From: Flammeovirgaceae bacterium UBA2366
Lineage (GTDB): Bacteria; Bacteroidota; Bacteroidia; Cytophagales; Cyclobacteriaceae
NCBI GenBank assembly: GCA_002344065.1
Contig: DDTK01000012.1
Coordinates: forward strand, 248,001-312,000
DNA: 64,000 bases
Direction: 5' to 3'
The notes under the pieces were generated by a model, which worked only from the letters and a program-made list of their open reading frames with translations, ran no database searches and was not told the DNA's origin. Of this stretch, positions 41,557 through 50,937 are shown in pieces. The position numbers and the translations under genes were made by a program. Position 1 is the first letter of the stretch. Each line of letters starts with the position of its first letter.

Positions 41557-43047
41557 TCAATTTAATCGAAATGCAAATTTGAATATTGAAGCGTACCGTG
41601 GATTCATGGCCATCAGCTTATTCATGACTTGTATCAAAAAATTGCTATAAAATATTTTTACTAAAGCATAATATGCTATACAATAAATTGATGCCACTAT
41701 AAAAAATTGTACAACAGGCGATGAAATCAAACCAAACATACTTGCTATAAATGCTATACAGATCATTACACAAATTGCATTTTGCACCAACACATCTTTC
41801 ACTTTCTGAAACCACTCCCTAACCGAGCTGTCAATATGCGATAGAGCGATGTGCATTTCATAGGGTGTATATAAAAGCTTTAATGCCACCACAAATGCAG
41901 CCAGGCCGGCTATTCCAAAAAAACTACCCGCATACGAGACCGCAAGATGTAAAGGTGCATAGATCAACACCAGCTTAAAGCCTATATGAGGTTTTCCTAT
42001 TGAGTTCAGTACAGAACCTGTTGAGCTTGTCAATGTTCTAAGAATAGCAAAAACCGATAAAATCTGGAAAGGAAGCACTGCCGCACCCCATTGAGTTCCA
42101 TATAATAATGTGATAAGCGGACCTGCTGCCAATGCCATTATGGTTTGTATAGGAACGGAAAAAAAAGCAAGGACCTGAAGAAAGCTATAAAATTTGGATT
42201 TCAACAGTGCCACATCATCGGCAAACTTTGGAAGCGTTGCACTTAAAATGCTGTTACTCACCGTTAGTGTATTGTTGGGGTACAGGTTTGCCAACTGAAA
42301 AGCCATGTTATAAATCCCCAGGCTTTCAAGCCCCAGAATACCACCCAAAATGATTTTGTCCCCTTCCGTTGATACCCTCGATAAAACCATTGTACCAATC
42401 ATATTTCTTGAAAATGAAAAAATTTCACGCCAACGATTTATGTACAGCGTGAGGCCGGGAACAAACTCTGCTTTTCTAAAAAAAAAAAATGCCTGAAAAA
42501 ACGTTAGCACCAATGTAGGGATAACAAGACTATACACACCAAAGCCCGCGTATGCACAGCCAATTTTACCCAACGGCATTAAAATCAGGAAGGGGTATTG
42601 GATTCTTACTTGGGCTTTAAACTCAAGTTTTCTGGATAGGATATTTTTAGGCACCGCCTGCATTTGGGATAACAAAAAATAACCGGCAACATACCATCCC
42701 AGGTTTACGATACGCTCATCATGATTGGCATCAGCCCAAAATGGAAGGGCAATCAGAAAAACGCCAGCTATAACCAACGTTCCGATCGTGAGAAACCAAA
42801 AAACTGCTTGATAAATTTCTGCTTCATCTTTTTTTCGGTAAGCCAGTAAAAATTCGATAACACCTGCTGACCCAATAACACCAATAAGATTAATAAGCAC
42901 TTCCGTAATACTCACCAACCCAAAATCATAAGGTGAAAGCTGCCGGGCCAGGATAATCATCGACAAAAGCCCTATTACCCGTGACAGCATATTGCGGGTA
43001 AGGAAGCTTAAAAAACCAGCAGAAGCTTTCGAGGTAATATTTTTCAA
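41557..43047 (-). CDS. wzx: Lipid-linked repeat-unit flippase (Wzx, MOP superfamily)
   Basis: A 496-residue membrane protein with about 12-14 hydrophobic helices throughout. The opening SAGFLSFLTRNMLSRVIGLLS and LARQLSPYDFGLVSITEVLI are typical of polysaccharide-transport PST/Wzx proteins, as is the internal SRVSTEGDKIILGGILGLES with IYNMAFQLANLYPNNTLT. It would flip undecaprenyl-linked repeat units across the inner membrane before Wzy polymerises them. It is divergent from a plus-strand methyltransferase across about 110 bp, so a promoter must lie there. Confidence 0.93.
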   Translation of the reverse strand: MKNITSKASAGFLSFLTRNMLSRVIGLLSMIILARQLSPYDFGLVSITEVLINLIGVIGSAGVIEFLLAYRKKDEAEIYQAVFWFLTIGTLVIAGVFLIALPFWADANHDERIVNLGWYVAGYFLLSQMQAVPKNILSRKLEFKAQVRIQYPFLILMPLGKIGCAYAGFGVYSLVIPTLVLTFFQAFFFFRKAEFVPGLTLYINRWREIFSFSRNMIGTMVLSRVSTEGDKIILGGILGLESLGIYNMAFQLANLYPNNTLTVSNSILSATLPKFADDVALLKSKFYSFLQVLAFFSVPIQTIMALAAGPLITLLYGTQWGAAVLPFQILSVFAILRTLTSSTGSVLNSIGKPHIGFKLVLIYAPLHLAVSYAGSFFGIAGLAAFVVALKLLYTPYEMHIALSHIDSSVREWFQKVKDVLVQNAICVMICIAFIASMFGLISSPVVQFFIVASIYCIAYYALVKIFYSNFLIQVMNKLMAMNPRYASIFKFAFRLN

Positions 43048-43156
43048 ATGCGAATGCTAATAAAGGTCATACTATTTCAACAACATTCATTTTTGAATAT
43101 TGAAGTTTCAGAATACATGCTTTAGAAAAATAGACTATATTAATCCAAAAATTAAT

Positions 43157-43852
43157 ATGGCAACCTCTTCCACAATTAAATTTGGTGAACAAAATAAAAA
43201 GCTATTTCAATCCCCTGTTCTTGAGATTGGAGCACTGCTAACGGATTCCTATTTTCAGGAAACACCTCGCTCTATTCACGAAGGCGTGACTGACTATATC
43301 GGCATTGATATTTTTCCTGGAAATGGTGTAGATCGTGTTCTTAATTTGTGCAGAACCAGCGAAATACCAGTTGAATGGAAAAACTATTTTGGAACCATTC
43401 ATTGCCATTGCGTACTGGAGCATGTGACTGATATCTTCACCATGTCTAAAAATATTGATGCTATCACCAAACCAGGTGGAGTGTTGTACTTAACAGTTCC
43501 TTTTGTATGGAAAATCCATCGTATACCGCTTGATCTATGGAGATTCACTCCCCAATCCATAGATTATCTGTTTCCAAATTTTGAGTTCAAGAAAGAGTTA
43601 TGCCGGGTAGCTACCCGGAAAAATATTATGTCAGCTATTGACGACATTCCCGAACTCAATCTTGGAAACGGGCTTGAGAAAGAAAATGTGCTTTTAAAAT
43701 ACTCATTGAAGTTTTTAAGGAAGTTCAAACTGGATAGAACTTATTTTATGAACAGGGCTCTATTTCCTGAGATTAACCTGATTATGACCGGAGTTAAAAG
43801 AGAAAAACATCACTACACTTTTATTGATCAACAAGATATTAAACTGCTGTAA
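43157..43852 (+). CDS. SAM-dependent methyltransferase
   Basis: A class I methyltransferase (231 residues from the ATG at 43157; a TTG at 43100 would add 19). VLEIGALLTDSYFQ is the SAM-binding motif I, DYIGIDIFPGNG holds the acidic residue at the end of strand 2, and CHCVLEHVTDIFTM fits motif IV. The segment KPGGVLYLTVPFVWKIHRIP with LDLWRFTP is common in methyltransferases of polysaccharide loci. It is a lone plus-strand gene inside a minus-strand region, so it was probably acquired or is expressed separately. Confidence 0.82.
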   Translation: MATSSTIKFGEQNKKLFQSPVLEIGALLTDSYFQETPRSIHEGVTDYIGIDIFPGNGVDRVLNLCRTSEIPVEWKNYFGTIHCHCVLEHVTDIFTMSKNIDAITKPGGVLYLTVPFVWKIHRIPLDLWRFTPQSIDYLFPNFEFKKELCRVATRKNIMSAIDDIPELNLGNGLEKENVLLKYSLKFLRKFKLDRTYFMNRALFPEINLIMTGVKREKHHYTFIDQQDIKLL

Positions 43853-43895
43853 GAGTGCGTAAACAAAAAAATCCATGCAATGCAATCACTGGCCC

Positions 43896-45029
43896 CTAAT
43901 CACACATATCTAGATAAAACTGCTCATGCACCTTAACTTCCTTTTCTATTGTGTAATTGTTTGTAACATGATTTCTAAATCTATAACCCAGTTGCTCAAG
44001 TTCTGCATCGGTTAGCGCAAGATATTCCATAAGTTTAGCAGAAAGCATCGCATCATCACCAGGCGCAAATAAATGAGTTTTAAAATCCTGAAGCTGATCG
44101 CGAACTCCGGCTACATCCGATGCCAGTACGCATTTGCCCGCTGCCATTGCTTCTAACAATGAAACAGGCGACCCCTCCTGCCTGCCTTGGTTTAGTGTTG
44201 GTAAAACAAAAACATTCGCTGCAGCCAGAAAATCCCGTACATCGGTCCGCTTACCGGTGAAGTGTATTTGGTTTCTGGCATCGCTACCCGCTGCTAATTG
44301 TTTGAGCGAGCGGGCATAATCGCTGGTATCATCACCCACAATGACCAGATGAACTTCGGGTAGTTGCGGGTGTAGGGTATTGAACGCTTGCATAAGCACC
44401 TCAATACCTTTTACCGGAACCAAATTTGCCACGGTAAGAATAATTTTTGCGTTTTCGGGTATACCAAACTCAACTCTGATTTTAATTTTGTCTGATTCCT
44501 TTCCTGCAAACTCATTTACATTCACGCCTCGCGGAATCAAGCTTACCTTTTTCGACTTCCCGAAGAACTGAAACATGTCTGTGTTCTGCGCAACTATTCC
44601 ATTGGCCAACCAGGAACGCAGCTTCCAACCGTTTGCTGAACTGCCGCCCCAGTTCATATTTTTTTTGGTGTATACCCACTTGCACCCCGCTAAGCGTGCC
44701 GCCAGGGCTTCGCTGTAGTCAGCCGAATAATGGAATGAATGAACAATGTGCGGCTTAATCCTTCTGAAAGCAGCCGCTATTCGAAGAACGTGTTGGAGAC
44801 CACTCCACCGGTTGCTCATGGATGTGGTGAGTTTCATAATATGTATGGGGATTCCACTTTCCCTGACTACCTTAAAAAAAAATCCCTTCTCACTTTCACA
44901 GGCTATCATGGGTTCAAACGATTCCTGATTCAGCCGGGTAGCAATATTCAGTAATGCCTTTCCGCTTCCGGCAGTATCAAAATTAGGGATGGTAAAAAGC
45001 ACTTTTATTCTTCGCTTTTTAACTTCCAT
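43896..45029 (-). CDS. Family 4 glycosyltransferase
   Basis: A GT-B transferase of 377 residues from the ATG at 45029. A frame extending to 45068 lies mostly inside the upstream gene and begins weakly. The protein starts MEVKKRRIKVLFTIPNFDTA and has AKIILTVANLVPVKGIEVLM, LVIVGDDTSDYARSLKQLA, VFVLPTLNQGRQEGSPVSLL and EAMAAGKCVLASDVAGV, all standard GT4 motifs. It overlaps the asparagine synthetase gene by about 25 bp. Substrate unknown. Confidence 0.9.
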   Translation of the reverse strand: MEVKKRRIKVLFTIPNFDTAGSGKALLNIATRLNQESFEPMIACESEKGFFFKVVRESGIPIHIMKLTTSMSNRWSGLQHVLRIAAAFRRIKPHIVHSFHYSADYSEALAARLAGCKWVYTKKNMNWGGSSANGWKLRSWLANGIVAQNTDMFQFFGKSKKVSLIPRGVNVNEFAGKESDKIKIRVEFGIPENAKIILTVANLVPVKGIEVLMQAFNTLHPQLPEVHLVIVGDDTSDYARSLKQLAAGSDARNQIHFTGKRTDVRDFLAAANVFVLPTLNQGRQEGSPVSLLEAMAAGKCVLASDVAGVRDQLQDFKTHLFAPGDDAMLSAKLMEYLALTDAELEQLGYRFRNHVTNNYTIEKEVKVHEQFYLDMCD

Positions 45030-46858
45030 AAATAAAGAGAATACAGCGTGAACAATGGCCATTTGCAATCTTCACCCTTCATGTGCCTGTTAAATAGTGC
45101 ATTAACCACTTTTGAATCAAACCCGAAGTGATCGCTCAGTCTTTTGCTTAGAATAATATCTGCGAAGGGCTCTTTTAGTTTTTGTCTGATCCAATCACCT
45201 AACGGAATGGTAAATCCCTTCTTAACATTATCCATCGGATTACCCGGTAAGAATTTTCCGAGCAGTCGCTTTAAGATCAGTTTCTTTTCCTGAGCCGAAT
45301 AACTCACATGTGTATCAATTGACAAGGCAGCCTCCATAAATGACTTCTTCAAAAAGGGTACCCGCACTTCAAGCGAGTTAGCCATGCTGGCAGCATCTAC
45401 CTTACGAAGGGTTTTTTGCATCATGCCGTAAAATTCTGCCTTTCGCATGGCGCCCAGTAAGTCTGTTCTGGTATTAAGCGCGGGATATCGGTAAACATCA
45501 TAGTCCGCAGGGTAATTAACATGCTGCAATTCCGGAGCAAGTGAAAGCACCTCAGCGGGCCTGAACCGGTTATGCATACTTTGGTGAGCCTGGGCAGGTG
45601 AATCAAAAAGCAGCGCACCATTTACATGCTTATTACGGAAAATAAACTTATCGAAACCATACAAGCCATACCGCAAGGCGTACGGAAGTTTATGCCAGCC
45701 AAAATTTTTTTCAAGAGAAGTAAATCGTTCGTAACCCCAGAATAATTCATCTCCCCCATCACCGGATAGGGCCACCGTAACCTGCTTGCGTGCCAGGTTG
45801 GAAACAACGTAGGTAGGTAGTATCGAAAAGTCAGCGAAGGGCTCATGCAATGAATCCATAGCTTGTTGTAACCAGCCAACGGCTGCTTCACTATTGAGCG
45901 AAAGCGAAGTATAGTCTACCCCTATTGCTTTCGCATACCATGAGGCATTTTCAGACTCATCGTGCATTTGGCTATCGCTTCCAATTGAAAATGCTTTTAA
46001 AGGCGCCTGTACTTGTGATTGCGCCAGGCAGGTAACCAATGGAGAATCAATTCCGCCCGATAAGAAAGAACCCAGCGGCACATCGGCTAACATCTCATCC
46101 TTAACCGATTGCTTCAATTCTTCTTCTACAAGTAAAAGTGCATCTTCAAGGCGCTTTACCGGCTGGTTTGGTGTTAACGGTAATTCCCAATAAATTTCTT
46201 TGTGGACTTTACCATGTTTATTAAAACAGATGATTTCTCCCGGCCTCACCTGGAATGTATCGGTTAAAAAACCGAAAGGAGCCGGAACATAATGCTGCTC
46301 TAAGTATACTTTCAGCACATCAGCATTCACGCGGTTATCGCGGAATGCCGGGTGCTTCGAAACCTGATCAAATTGGCTTGCAAACACTACCCGCTTATGG
46401 TCGAACCCATAATACAATGGCTTTATGCCTGCAAAATCACGAATAAGAAACAATTGCTCTTCGCGATAATCAAACACGCCCATAGCAAACATACCATCCA
46501 ACTTACTTACCGTTTCGCGAACACCCAGGTGATCAAGCATGGAACAAATGGTGGCTGTGTCACTCGTGCTTTCTATCGCCTGATGCTCAGGAAGCTGCTT
46601 ACGGAGCGTGAGGTGGTTATAAATTTCACCATTGAAAACGATGATGTAGCGTCCGGAAGGAGAATGCATGGGCTGCATACCTTTCGAACTCAGGTCCAGT
46701 ATGGCTAACCGGTTAAAGCCAAATTGAATATTTTTTTCATCGGAAAAATATCCCTGCGCATCCGGGCCCCTTAGGTGCGACAACTTTTGAAGCCGGATAA
46801 AATCATCTTTCGCCAGCAGCGAATCACGAACTGCAAACTCACCAATGATTCCGCACAT
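45005..46858 (-). CDS. Asparagine synthetase (glutamine-hydrolysing), first of two complete paralogues
   Basis: A 617-residue AsnB-type amidotransferase. The mature N-terminus is Met-Cys-Gly (MCGIIGEFAVRD), so Cys2 can hydrolyse glutamine; FNGEIYNHLTL supplies the oxyanion Asn/Gly. The synthetase half has the PP-loop PLGSFLSGGIDSPLVTCLA (about residue 255) and ALSGDGGDELFWGYERF. Paralogues in polysaccharide loci probably amidate uronic acid or other carboxyl groups on the glycan rather than making free asparagine, but this is inferred. It lies 2 bp from the methyltransferase gene upstream. Confidence 0.9.
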   Translation of the reverse strand: MCGIIGEFAVRDSLLAKDDFIRLQKLSHLRGPDAQGYFSDEKNIQFGFNRLAILDLSSKGMQPMHSPSGRYIIVFNGEIYNHLTLRKQLPEHQAIESTSDTATICSMLDHLGVRETVSKLDGMFAMGVFDYREEQLFLIRDFAGIKPLYYGFDHKRVVFASQFDQVSKHPAFRDNRVNADVLKVYLEQHYVPAPFGFLTDTFQVRPGEIICFNKHGKVHKEIYWELPLTPNQPVKRLEDALLLVEEELKQSVKDEMLADVPLGSFLSGGIDSPLVTCLAQSQVQAPLKAFSIGSDSQMHDESENASWYAKAIGVDYTSLSLNSEAAVGWLQQAMDSLHEPFADFSILPTYVVSNLARKQVTVALSGDGGDELFWGYERFTSLEKNFGWHKLPYALRYGLYGFDKFIFRNKHVNGALLFDSPAQAHQSMHNRFRPAEVLSLAPELQHVNYPADYDVYRYPALNTRTDLLGAMRKAEFYGMMQKTLRKVDAASMANSLEVRVPFLKKSFMEAALSIDTHVSYSAQEKKLILKRLLGKFLPGNPMDNVKKGFTIPLGDWIRQKLKEPFADIILSKRLSDHFGFDSKVVNALFNRHMKGEDCKWPLFTLYSLYLWKLKSEE

Positions 46859-46860
46859 GG

Positions 46861-47658
46861 CTATCGTTTAATGGCCAACACATCAATAATAGCCTGAAAT
46901 CCATAAAATCGTTTAGGAATTGCCGGGCGAACAGTTACACTGTTTTTGTTCTGATTTATGCCACCTTCATGCGCCATGTGCTTACTCTCAAAACCTGCTT
47001 TCGCTAACGCACCACGCAGAAATGATTTTGTTAAAACAAACCTTACTTCCCTCCCTGTAATCCAATGCTTAATCGTTCGAAGAAAATAACGAAACACATA
47101 CGGTATTCTGTACCGTTGGCTTCCCAAAATGCCCTGATCGATAAGCAAGTGGAGGTACCATCCCCATGTATCCACACTTAAGTACAATTTTCCTCCAGGT
47201 TTAAGGACACGATGAAATTCCTTGAAAACTTCAATCGGGTGTTTTCCGCAGAGCATGAGCACACTGTAACAGGTAATGCCATCAAAAGAACTATCGCTAA
47301 AGGGCAAGGTTGCAATACTGGCCTTTTGTACATAACAATTTGTTGCGTTGCCTGACGATGCCAGCAACGCGGAGAATCGCAGGCAATCATCATCCACATC
47401 AATCGCATCAACACGCTTATTTAAGGAAGCTAATGCTACTGACCACTGGCCTGTACCACACCCGGCATCCAACACCCGATCCATGTTTTCAAAACCCAGC
47501 GCCTTTAATCTCGATCGGTAATATTCTTTCGATCGGCCTGCGCTAAGTTCATCTCTTACCGTTTGTTGAATAAACTGAGGGAATGAGTCAAACTCATTTA
47601 CCGGTAAATTCCAACCTTCCCCATTTGCAAGGGCAAATGTATTTACTTCACGCATCAA
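46861..47658 (-). CDS. SAM-dependent methyltransferase
   Basis: A 265-residue class I methyltransferase. Motif I is complete (DRVLDAGCGTGQWSVALA, near residue 60), RVDAIDVDDDCLRF gives the acidic loop of strand 2, and FDGITCYSVLMLC is motif IV, followed by RVLKPGGKLYLSVDTWGW. The fold resembles UbiE/Methyltransf_11 proteins that act on small substrates or sugars. It lies 2 bp upstream of asnB and 5 bp downstream of a deacetylase-like gene, so it is within one operon. Confidence 0.87.
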   Translation of the reverse strand: MMREVNTFALANGEGWNLPVNEFDSFPQFIQQTVRDELSAGRSKEYYRSRLKALGFENMDRVLDAGCGTGQWSVALASLNKRVDAIDVDDDCLRFSALLASSGNATNCYVQKASIATLPFSDSSFDGITCYSVLMLCGKHPIEVFKEFHRVLKPGGKLYLSVDTWGWYLHLLIDQGILGSQRYRIPYVFRYFLRTIKHWITGREVRFVLTKSFLRGALAKAGFESKHMAHEGGINQNKNSVTVRPAIPKRFYGFQAIIDVLAIKR

Positions 47659-47663
47659 GCCGA

Positions 47664-48392
47664 TTACTCGTAAAAATGATTTTCAAAATAGGTGTCGGGA
47701 TGAATTAAAATATGGAGTACCCGCGGCTCGTCCAAAGCATGAAGTGAAGGCGGCCTGCGATCATCTTTCAACAGTTGCCCATTGTGATAGGCCTTCCAGC
47801 GCGTCCATTCTGAGTCTGATACATACCTGCACGCGTGAAACAAATTAAATTCGGGTTGCGTGTCATAGGCCTCATACAACAATCCAAAATCGGAAGGCTT
47901 TCGGTTTTTCCAAAAATCAAGATTGTTGTTACCGGTCATGCCTCCGTGGCTCGCCACACCTGAAATTTCTATGTTAAACATTCGGTTCATTACATCAATG
48001 TCCCGCTTCAGGCAACTCACGGCATCTTCATTCCAGATAACAGACTCGTCTACTACCTCACTATGATAACCAATTTCATGTCCTTCATTGATCAGTCGCT
48101 TAATGATGCGATAGCCTTCGAACGAAAACGGATTATATTCAGGAGCATGTAAGCGGATAAAAAATGTTGCGTGTATTTTCAACCGGGCAAAAATATCGGC
48201 AAGCCGGGCTGCCTTTTTTATAGAGAAATCAACATCAACTCTGTTAACTAATACCTTCTCCTTCTGTGCGCTTACTTTTTTCCACTCTACATATTCCTTG
48301 CACGTAATAACCTTGTACCCTGCATTCAAGCATGATTCATACTCGTGCAACAAATTCGTGTAGGTAAATTTGAATTCTGGCTGATCACTCAT
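47664..48392 (-). CDS. Polysaccharide deacetylase-like protein
   Basis: A 242-residue NodB-fold protein. VLVNRVDVDFSIKKAARLAD holds the first Asp pair, THFFIRLHA-like ATFFIRLHAPEYNPF is the second strand, and INEGHEIGYHSEVVD supplies the metal-binding His-x3-His. GVASHGGMTGNNN near residue 155 matches the region carrying the third motif. It may deacetylate a sugar residue of the polymer or precursor. Its start overlaps the stop of the HisF-like gene by 4 bp. Confidence 0.8.
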   Translation of the reverse strand: MSDQPEFKFTYTNLLHEYESCLNAGYKVITCKEYVEWKKVSAQKEKVLVNRVDVDFSIKKAARLADIFARLKIHATFFIRLHAPEYNPFSFEGYRIIKRLINEGHEIGYHSEVVDESVIWNEDAVSCLKRDIDVMNRMFNIEISGVASHGGMTGNNNLDFWKNRKPSDFGLLYEAYDTQPEFNLFHACRYVSDSEWTRWKAYHNGQLLKDDRRPPSLHALDEPRVLHILIHPDTYFENHFYE

Positions 48393-49147
48393 AAAGCGGC
48401 TTGTAATTTTTCTTTATCAGGAAAGTTAATCAATACGCCCATACCCTTTTTTTGATAAACTACCATGCTTCCCAATGCAACAGCCGATGCTTTTGCAACC
48501 GAAACCGCTTCTGTTAAATGTTTCACATCGCCCGCGCCTCCATTGGCGATAACCGGTACATTCACGGCCCCTGCAATACTTTTAATAATCTCAATGTCAT
48601 AACCCGACCATGTTCCGTCTTTATCAATAGACGTAATCAATAATTCACCCACTCCTCGATTGGTGAGTTCCCTTGCCCACGCCACAGGATCCAGCGATGT
48701 TTTATGCGTTCCGTCATGAGAATATACATGATACTTACCAAACAAGTTCTTTTTAACATCGATTGACCCGATCACACTCTGAGCGCCAGAATGATCCGCA
48801 ATTTTTGAAACCAAATCGGGTTGTTCGATGGCGGCAGTATTCAAAACAATCTTTTCAAACCCGATCGCCAGTATCTCTTTTGCCTGATCTGCATGACGAA
48901 TACCGCCTCCGTAAGCCAGCGGCATAAAACATTCGTCTGCTATCTCATGAAGTATTTCAATATTGGGTGGCCGGTTTTCGACCGTTGCACGAATATCCAG
49001 GAAGCAAAGTTCGTCTACCTCTAATTCATTAAAAATTCTAACGGTATTAATAGGATCACCGATATATGTATAATTACCAAACTTAATAGTCTTAACAAGG
49101 GATTGGTTAACCAGCTGAAGACAAGGAATAACGCGGGTACGAAGCAT
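48389..49147 (-). CDS. HisF-like glutamine amidotransferase synthase subunit for sugar amidation
   Basis: A 252-residue TIM-barrel protein homologous to HisF, which in histidine synthesis takes ammonia from HisH. Here it is adjacent to hisH and a WbpG-like amidotransferase. Of the two catalytic aspartates of HisF, position 130 is kept (SIDVKKN) but position 11 is Gln (IPCLQLVNQS), where HisF has Asp. Most of the barrel, including YGGGIRHADQA and NGGAGDVKHL, is conserved. I infer that it serves as an ammonia conduit rather than for histidine synthesis. Its ATG lies 1 bp after the hisH stop. Confidence 0.85.
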   Translation of the reverse strand: MLRTRVIPCLQLVNQSLVKTIKFGNYTYIGDPINTVRIFNELEVDELCFLDIRATVENRPPNIEILHEIADECFMPLAYGGGIRHADQAKEILAIGFEKIVLNTAAIEQPDLVSKIADHSGAQSVIGSIDVKKNLFGKYHVYSHDGTHKTSLDPVAWARELTNRGVGELLITSIDKDGTWSGYDIEIIKSIAGAVNVPVIANGGAGDVKHLTEAVSVAKASAVALGSMVVYQKKGMGVLINFPDKEKLQAAL

Positions 49148-49148
49148 G

Positions 49149-49760
49149 CTAAAGTTTCGCGAAATTTTCCAGTAGTCTCATTCCAAATTTATGACTCTTT
49201 TCCGGGTGGAATTGTGCCCCATAAATATTTTCAAACTGCAATGCAGAGTCAAATTCAACACCATATATAGTTTTCAAGATAACGTTCTCTGGATTGCTGC
49301 ATTTCACATAATAGGAATGAACAAAATAAAATCGGGGTTCTACCCCCAGGTTCTCAACCAATTTTGCCGGGCGTTGAATAGCAACCCTGTTCCAGCCCAT
49401 ATGAGGAACCTTTAAATTTTGTTCCTTCGGAAAGCTGAATGCATGTGTGTGTCCTTTTATCCAACAAAGCCCCGGTAGCGTTCCTTCATCACTCCCTTCC
49501 GTAAGCAGTTGCATGCCCAGGCAAATACCGAGTACAGGCACCCGCTGTTGCAGTGCCTTATAATCCAGCACTTCCCTCAATCCGGTAGCGCTAATTTTTT
49601 GCATGGCGGTATCAAACGCCCCTACGCCAGGCAGGAGAATTTTAGAAGCTTTATGAATAACATCCGCATCTGAAGAAATTTCTACCTGAGCTCCAATTCG
49701 TTTAAACATATTTTTAACCGAACCAAGGTTGCCCATGCCGTAGTCAACAATGGTAATCAT
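49149..49760 (-). CDS. HisH-like glutaminase subunit
   Basis: A 203-residue class I glutamine amidotransferase. The triad is complete: Cys80 in VLGICLGMQLL, His185 and Glu187 in GAQFHPEKSHKFG. It opens MITIVDYGMGNLGSVKNMF, as HisH does. It would hydrolyse glutamine and pass ammonia to the HisF-like subunit, which in turn serves the WbpG-like amidotransferase whose gene overlaps this one by 4 bp. The genes of the rest of the histidine pathway are not nearby, which supports a role in sugar modification. Confidence 0.92.
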   Translation of the reverse strand: MITIVDYGMGNLGSVKNMFKRIGAQVEISSDADVIHKASKILLPGVGAFDTAMQKISATGLREVLDYKALQQRVPVLGICLGMQLLTEGSDEGTLPGLCWIKGHTHAFSFPKEQNLKVPHMGWNRVAIQRPAKLVENLGVEPRFYFVHSYYVKCSNPENVILKTIYGVEFDSALQFENIYGAQFHPEKSHKFGMRLLENFAKL

Positions 49761-50932
49761 GAGCTAGTCTTAACCGGAAAGCAATATTTCAGATAAAAAC
49801 TCATGGGTACCAGGTTGGCTTTTGCAAGAACTGCAAACAGGGGCCTGAGCAATTCAAAGCGTTTTTTATAAGTCGGAAACTCTGTCCATGATTTGGGGGG
49901 CATGGCCATAATCTTGTCAAATTCCTCATCGCTGAGTGCCAATCGTTTTTTAAAGTAGGCTAAGAGTTCAGGCTCCAGAAGCGGTTCTGTATTGTAGGCT
50001 GCCCAGGCCTCCGCCCGGGACAAAATTCCATTTCGAACCATAGCTGAAAGTGTATTATTTCGAAAATCAGTATTGAACTTTTTAGGCATATAATAACTAT
50101 GAAAAAATGCCGTCATACGATTTTCAAGGTGGTGCCCCCCATAGTACTGCCATCCAAATTCCTTTTCCAAAAAGGCGCGCGCGTCTTCCTTGTTATAGTC
50201 AATGTACCAATACGGCCTGATTTTTCGAATCCGTAACAACAGGGTGGAGTACAAAAATCTCCAGAATGTCATTAAGGGATAGGTCTTCATGGGTCTTTTA
50301 CCAAACATTTTATGGATAGACGAAATGTATTTGCCATCAAAATAGTTTCTACCTACCGGAGAAATACCTTCTGTAACAAATGAATGACCCTCAAAAACAT
50401 ACTTAATATTATACTTTGCCGCTGCCCGGTACATGGTTTCAGCAAGTGCCAGGTCCGTAGCTGCTTCAATCTCTGCGACACCCGCATAGAAAAATGACCG
50501 GAAGATGTCATCAGCTTCTTTGTTGTCTACTACATGCGTATATAAATCAACTTTAAGCTTTCCAAGAACTTTGCGAATGTTTTCTGTAGCGATGGCTGAG
50601 TTCCACGTATTGTCGTAGTGAACAGCCAATGGCCGCAATCCCCATTTTATTGTTAAGTATAGCATGTATGATGAATCCGTTCCACCGCTTACACCTACTA
50701 TACAATCGTACGGTTTACCGATTCCCTCCTTTTTAATTCTGTCAATAATCTGTCGAAGTTTCTCTTCTCCCATCGCTTGACCGGTACCATACATCACTTT
50801 TAATTCATCTATCTGCCGACAATAATTACAAACGCCATTTTCGTCAAAGCTAATGCTGGCAACGCGTTCATCATAGATGCATCGCGAACAGATTTGAAAC
50901 TTGGTTTTGGTGATATCCTGCTCTAATACCAT
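49757..50932 (-). CDS. N-acetyl sugar amidotransferase (WbpG/PseA-like)
   Basis: A 391-residue ATP-pyrophosphatase-fold amidotransferase of the WbpG family. Two CxxC pairs (Cys15/Cys18 and Cys35/Cys38) probably bind zinc, followed by the PP-loop VGVSGGTDSSYMLYLTI (Ser82-Ser87). LAVHYDNTWNSAIATENIRK and FEGHSFVTEG are also typical. In Pseudomonas, WbpG together with HisH2/HisF2 makes the acetamidino group of UDP-ManNAc(3NAm)A. The same trio is found here, so an amidine or amide on the sugar is inferred. A small acyltransferase gene lies 5 bp upstream. Confidence 0.92.
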   Translation of the reverse strand: MVLEQDITKTKFQICSRCIYDERVASISFDENGVCNYCRQIDELKVMYGTGQAMGEEKLRQIIDRIKKEGIGKPYDCIVGVSGGTDSSYMLYLTIKWGLRPLAVHYDNTWNSAIATENIRKVLGKLKVDLYTHVVDNKEADDIFRSFFYAGVAEIEAATDLALAETMYRAAAKYNIKYVFEGHSFVTEGISPVGRNYFDGKYISSIHKMFGKRPMKTYPLMTFWRFLYSTLLLRIRKIRPYWYIDYNKEDARAFLEKEFGWQYYGGHHLENRMTAFFHSYYMPKKFNTDFRNNTLSAMVRNGILSRAEAWAAYNTEPLLEPELLAYFKKRLALSDEEFDKIMAMPPKSWTEFPTYKKRFELLRPLFAVLAKANLVPMSFYLKYCFPVKTSS

Positions 50933-50937
50933 TTCTT

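Noticed and set aside
48389..49760. Histidine biosynthesis operon fragment (hisH-hisF)
   Set aside because: No other his gene is nearby, a WbpG-like amidotransferase is adjacent, and the HisF-like protein lacks Asp at position 11.
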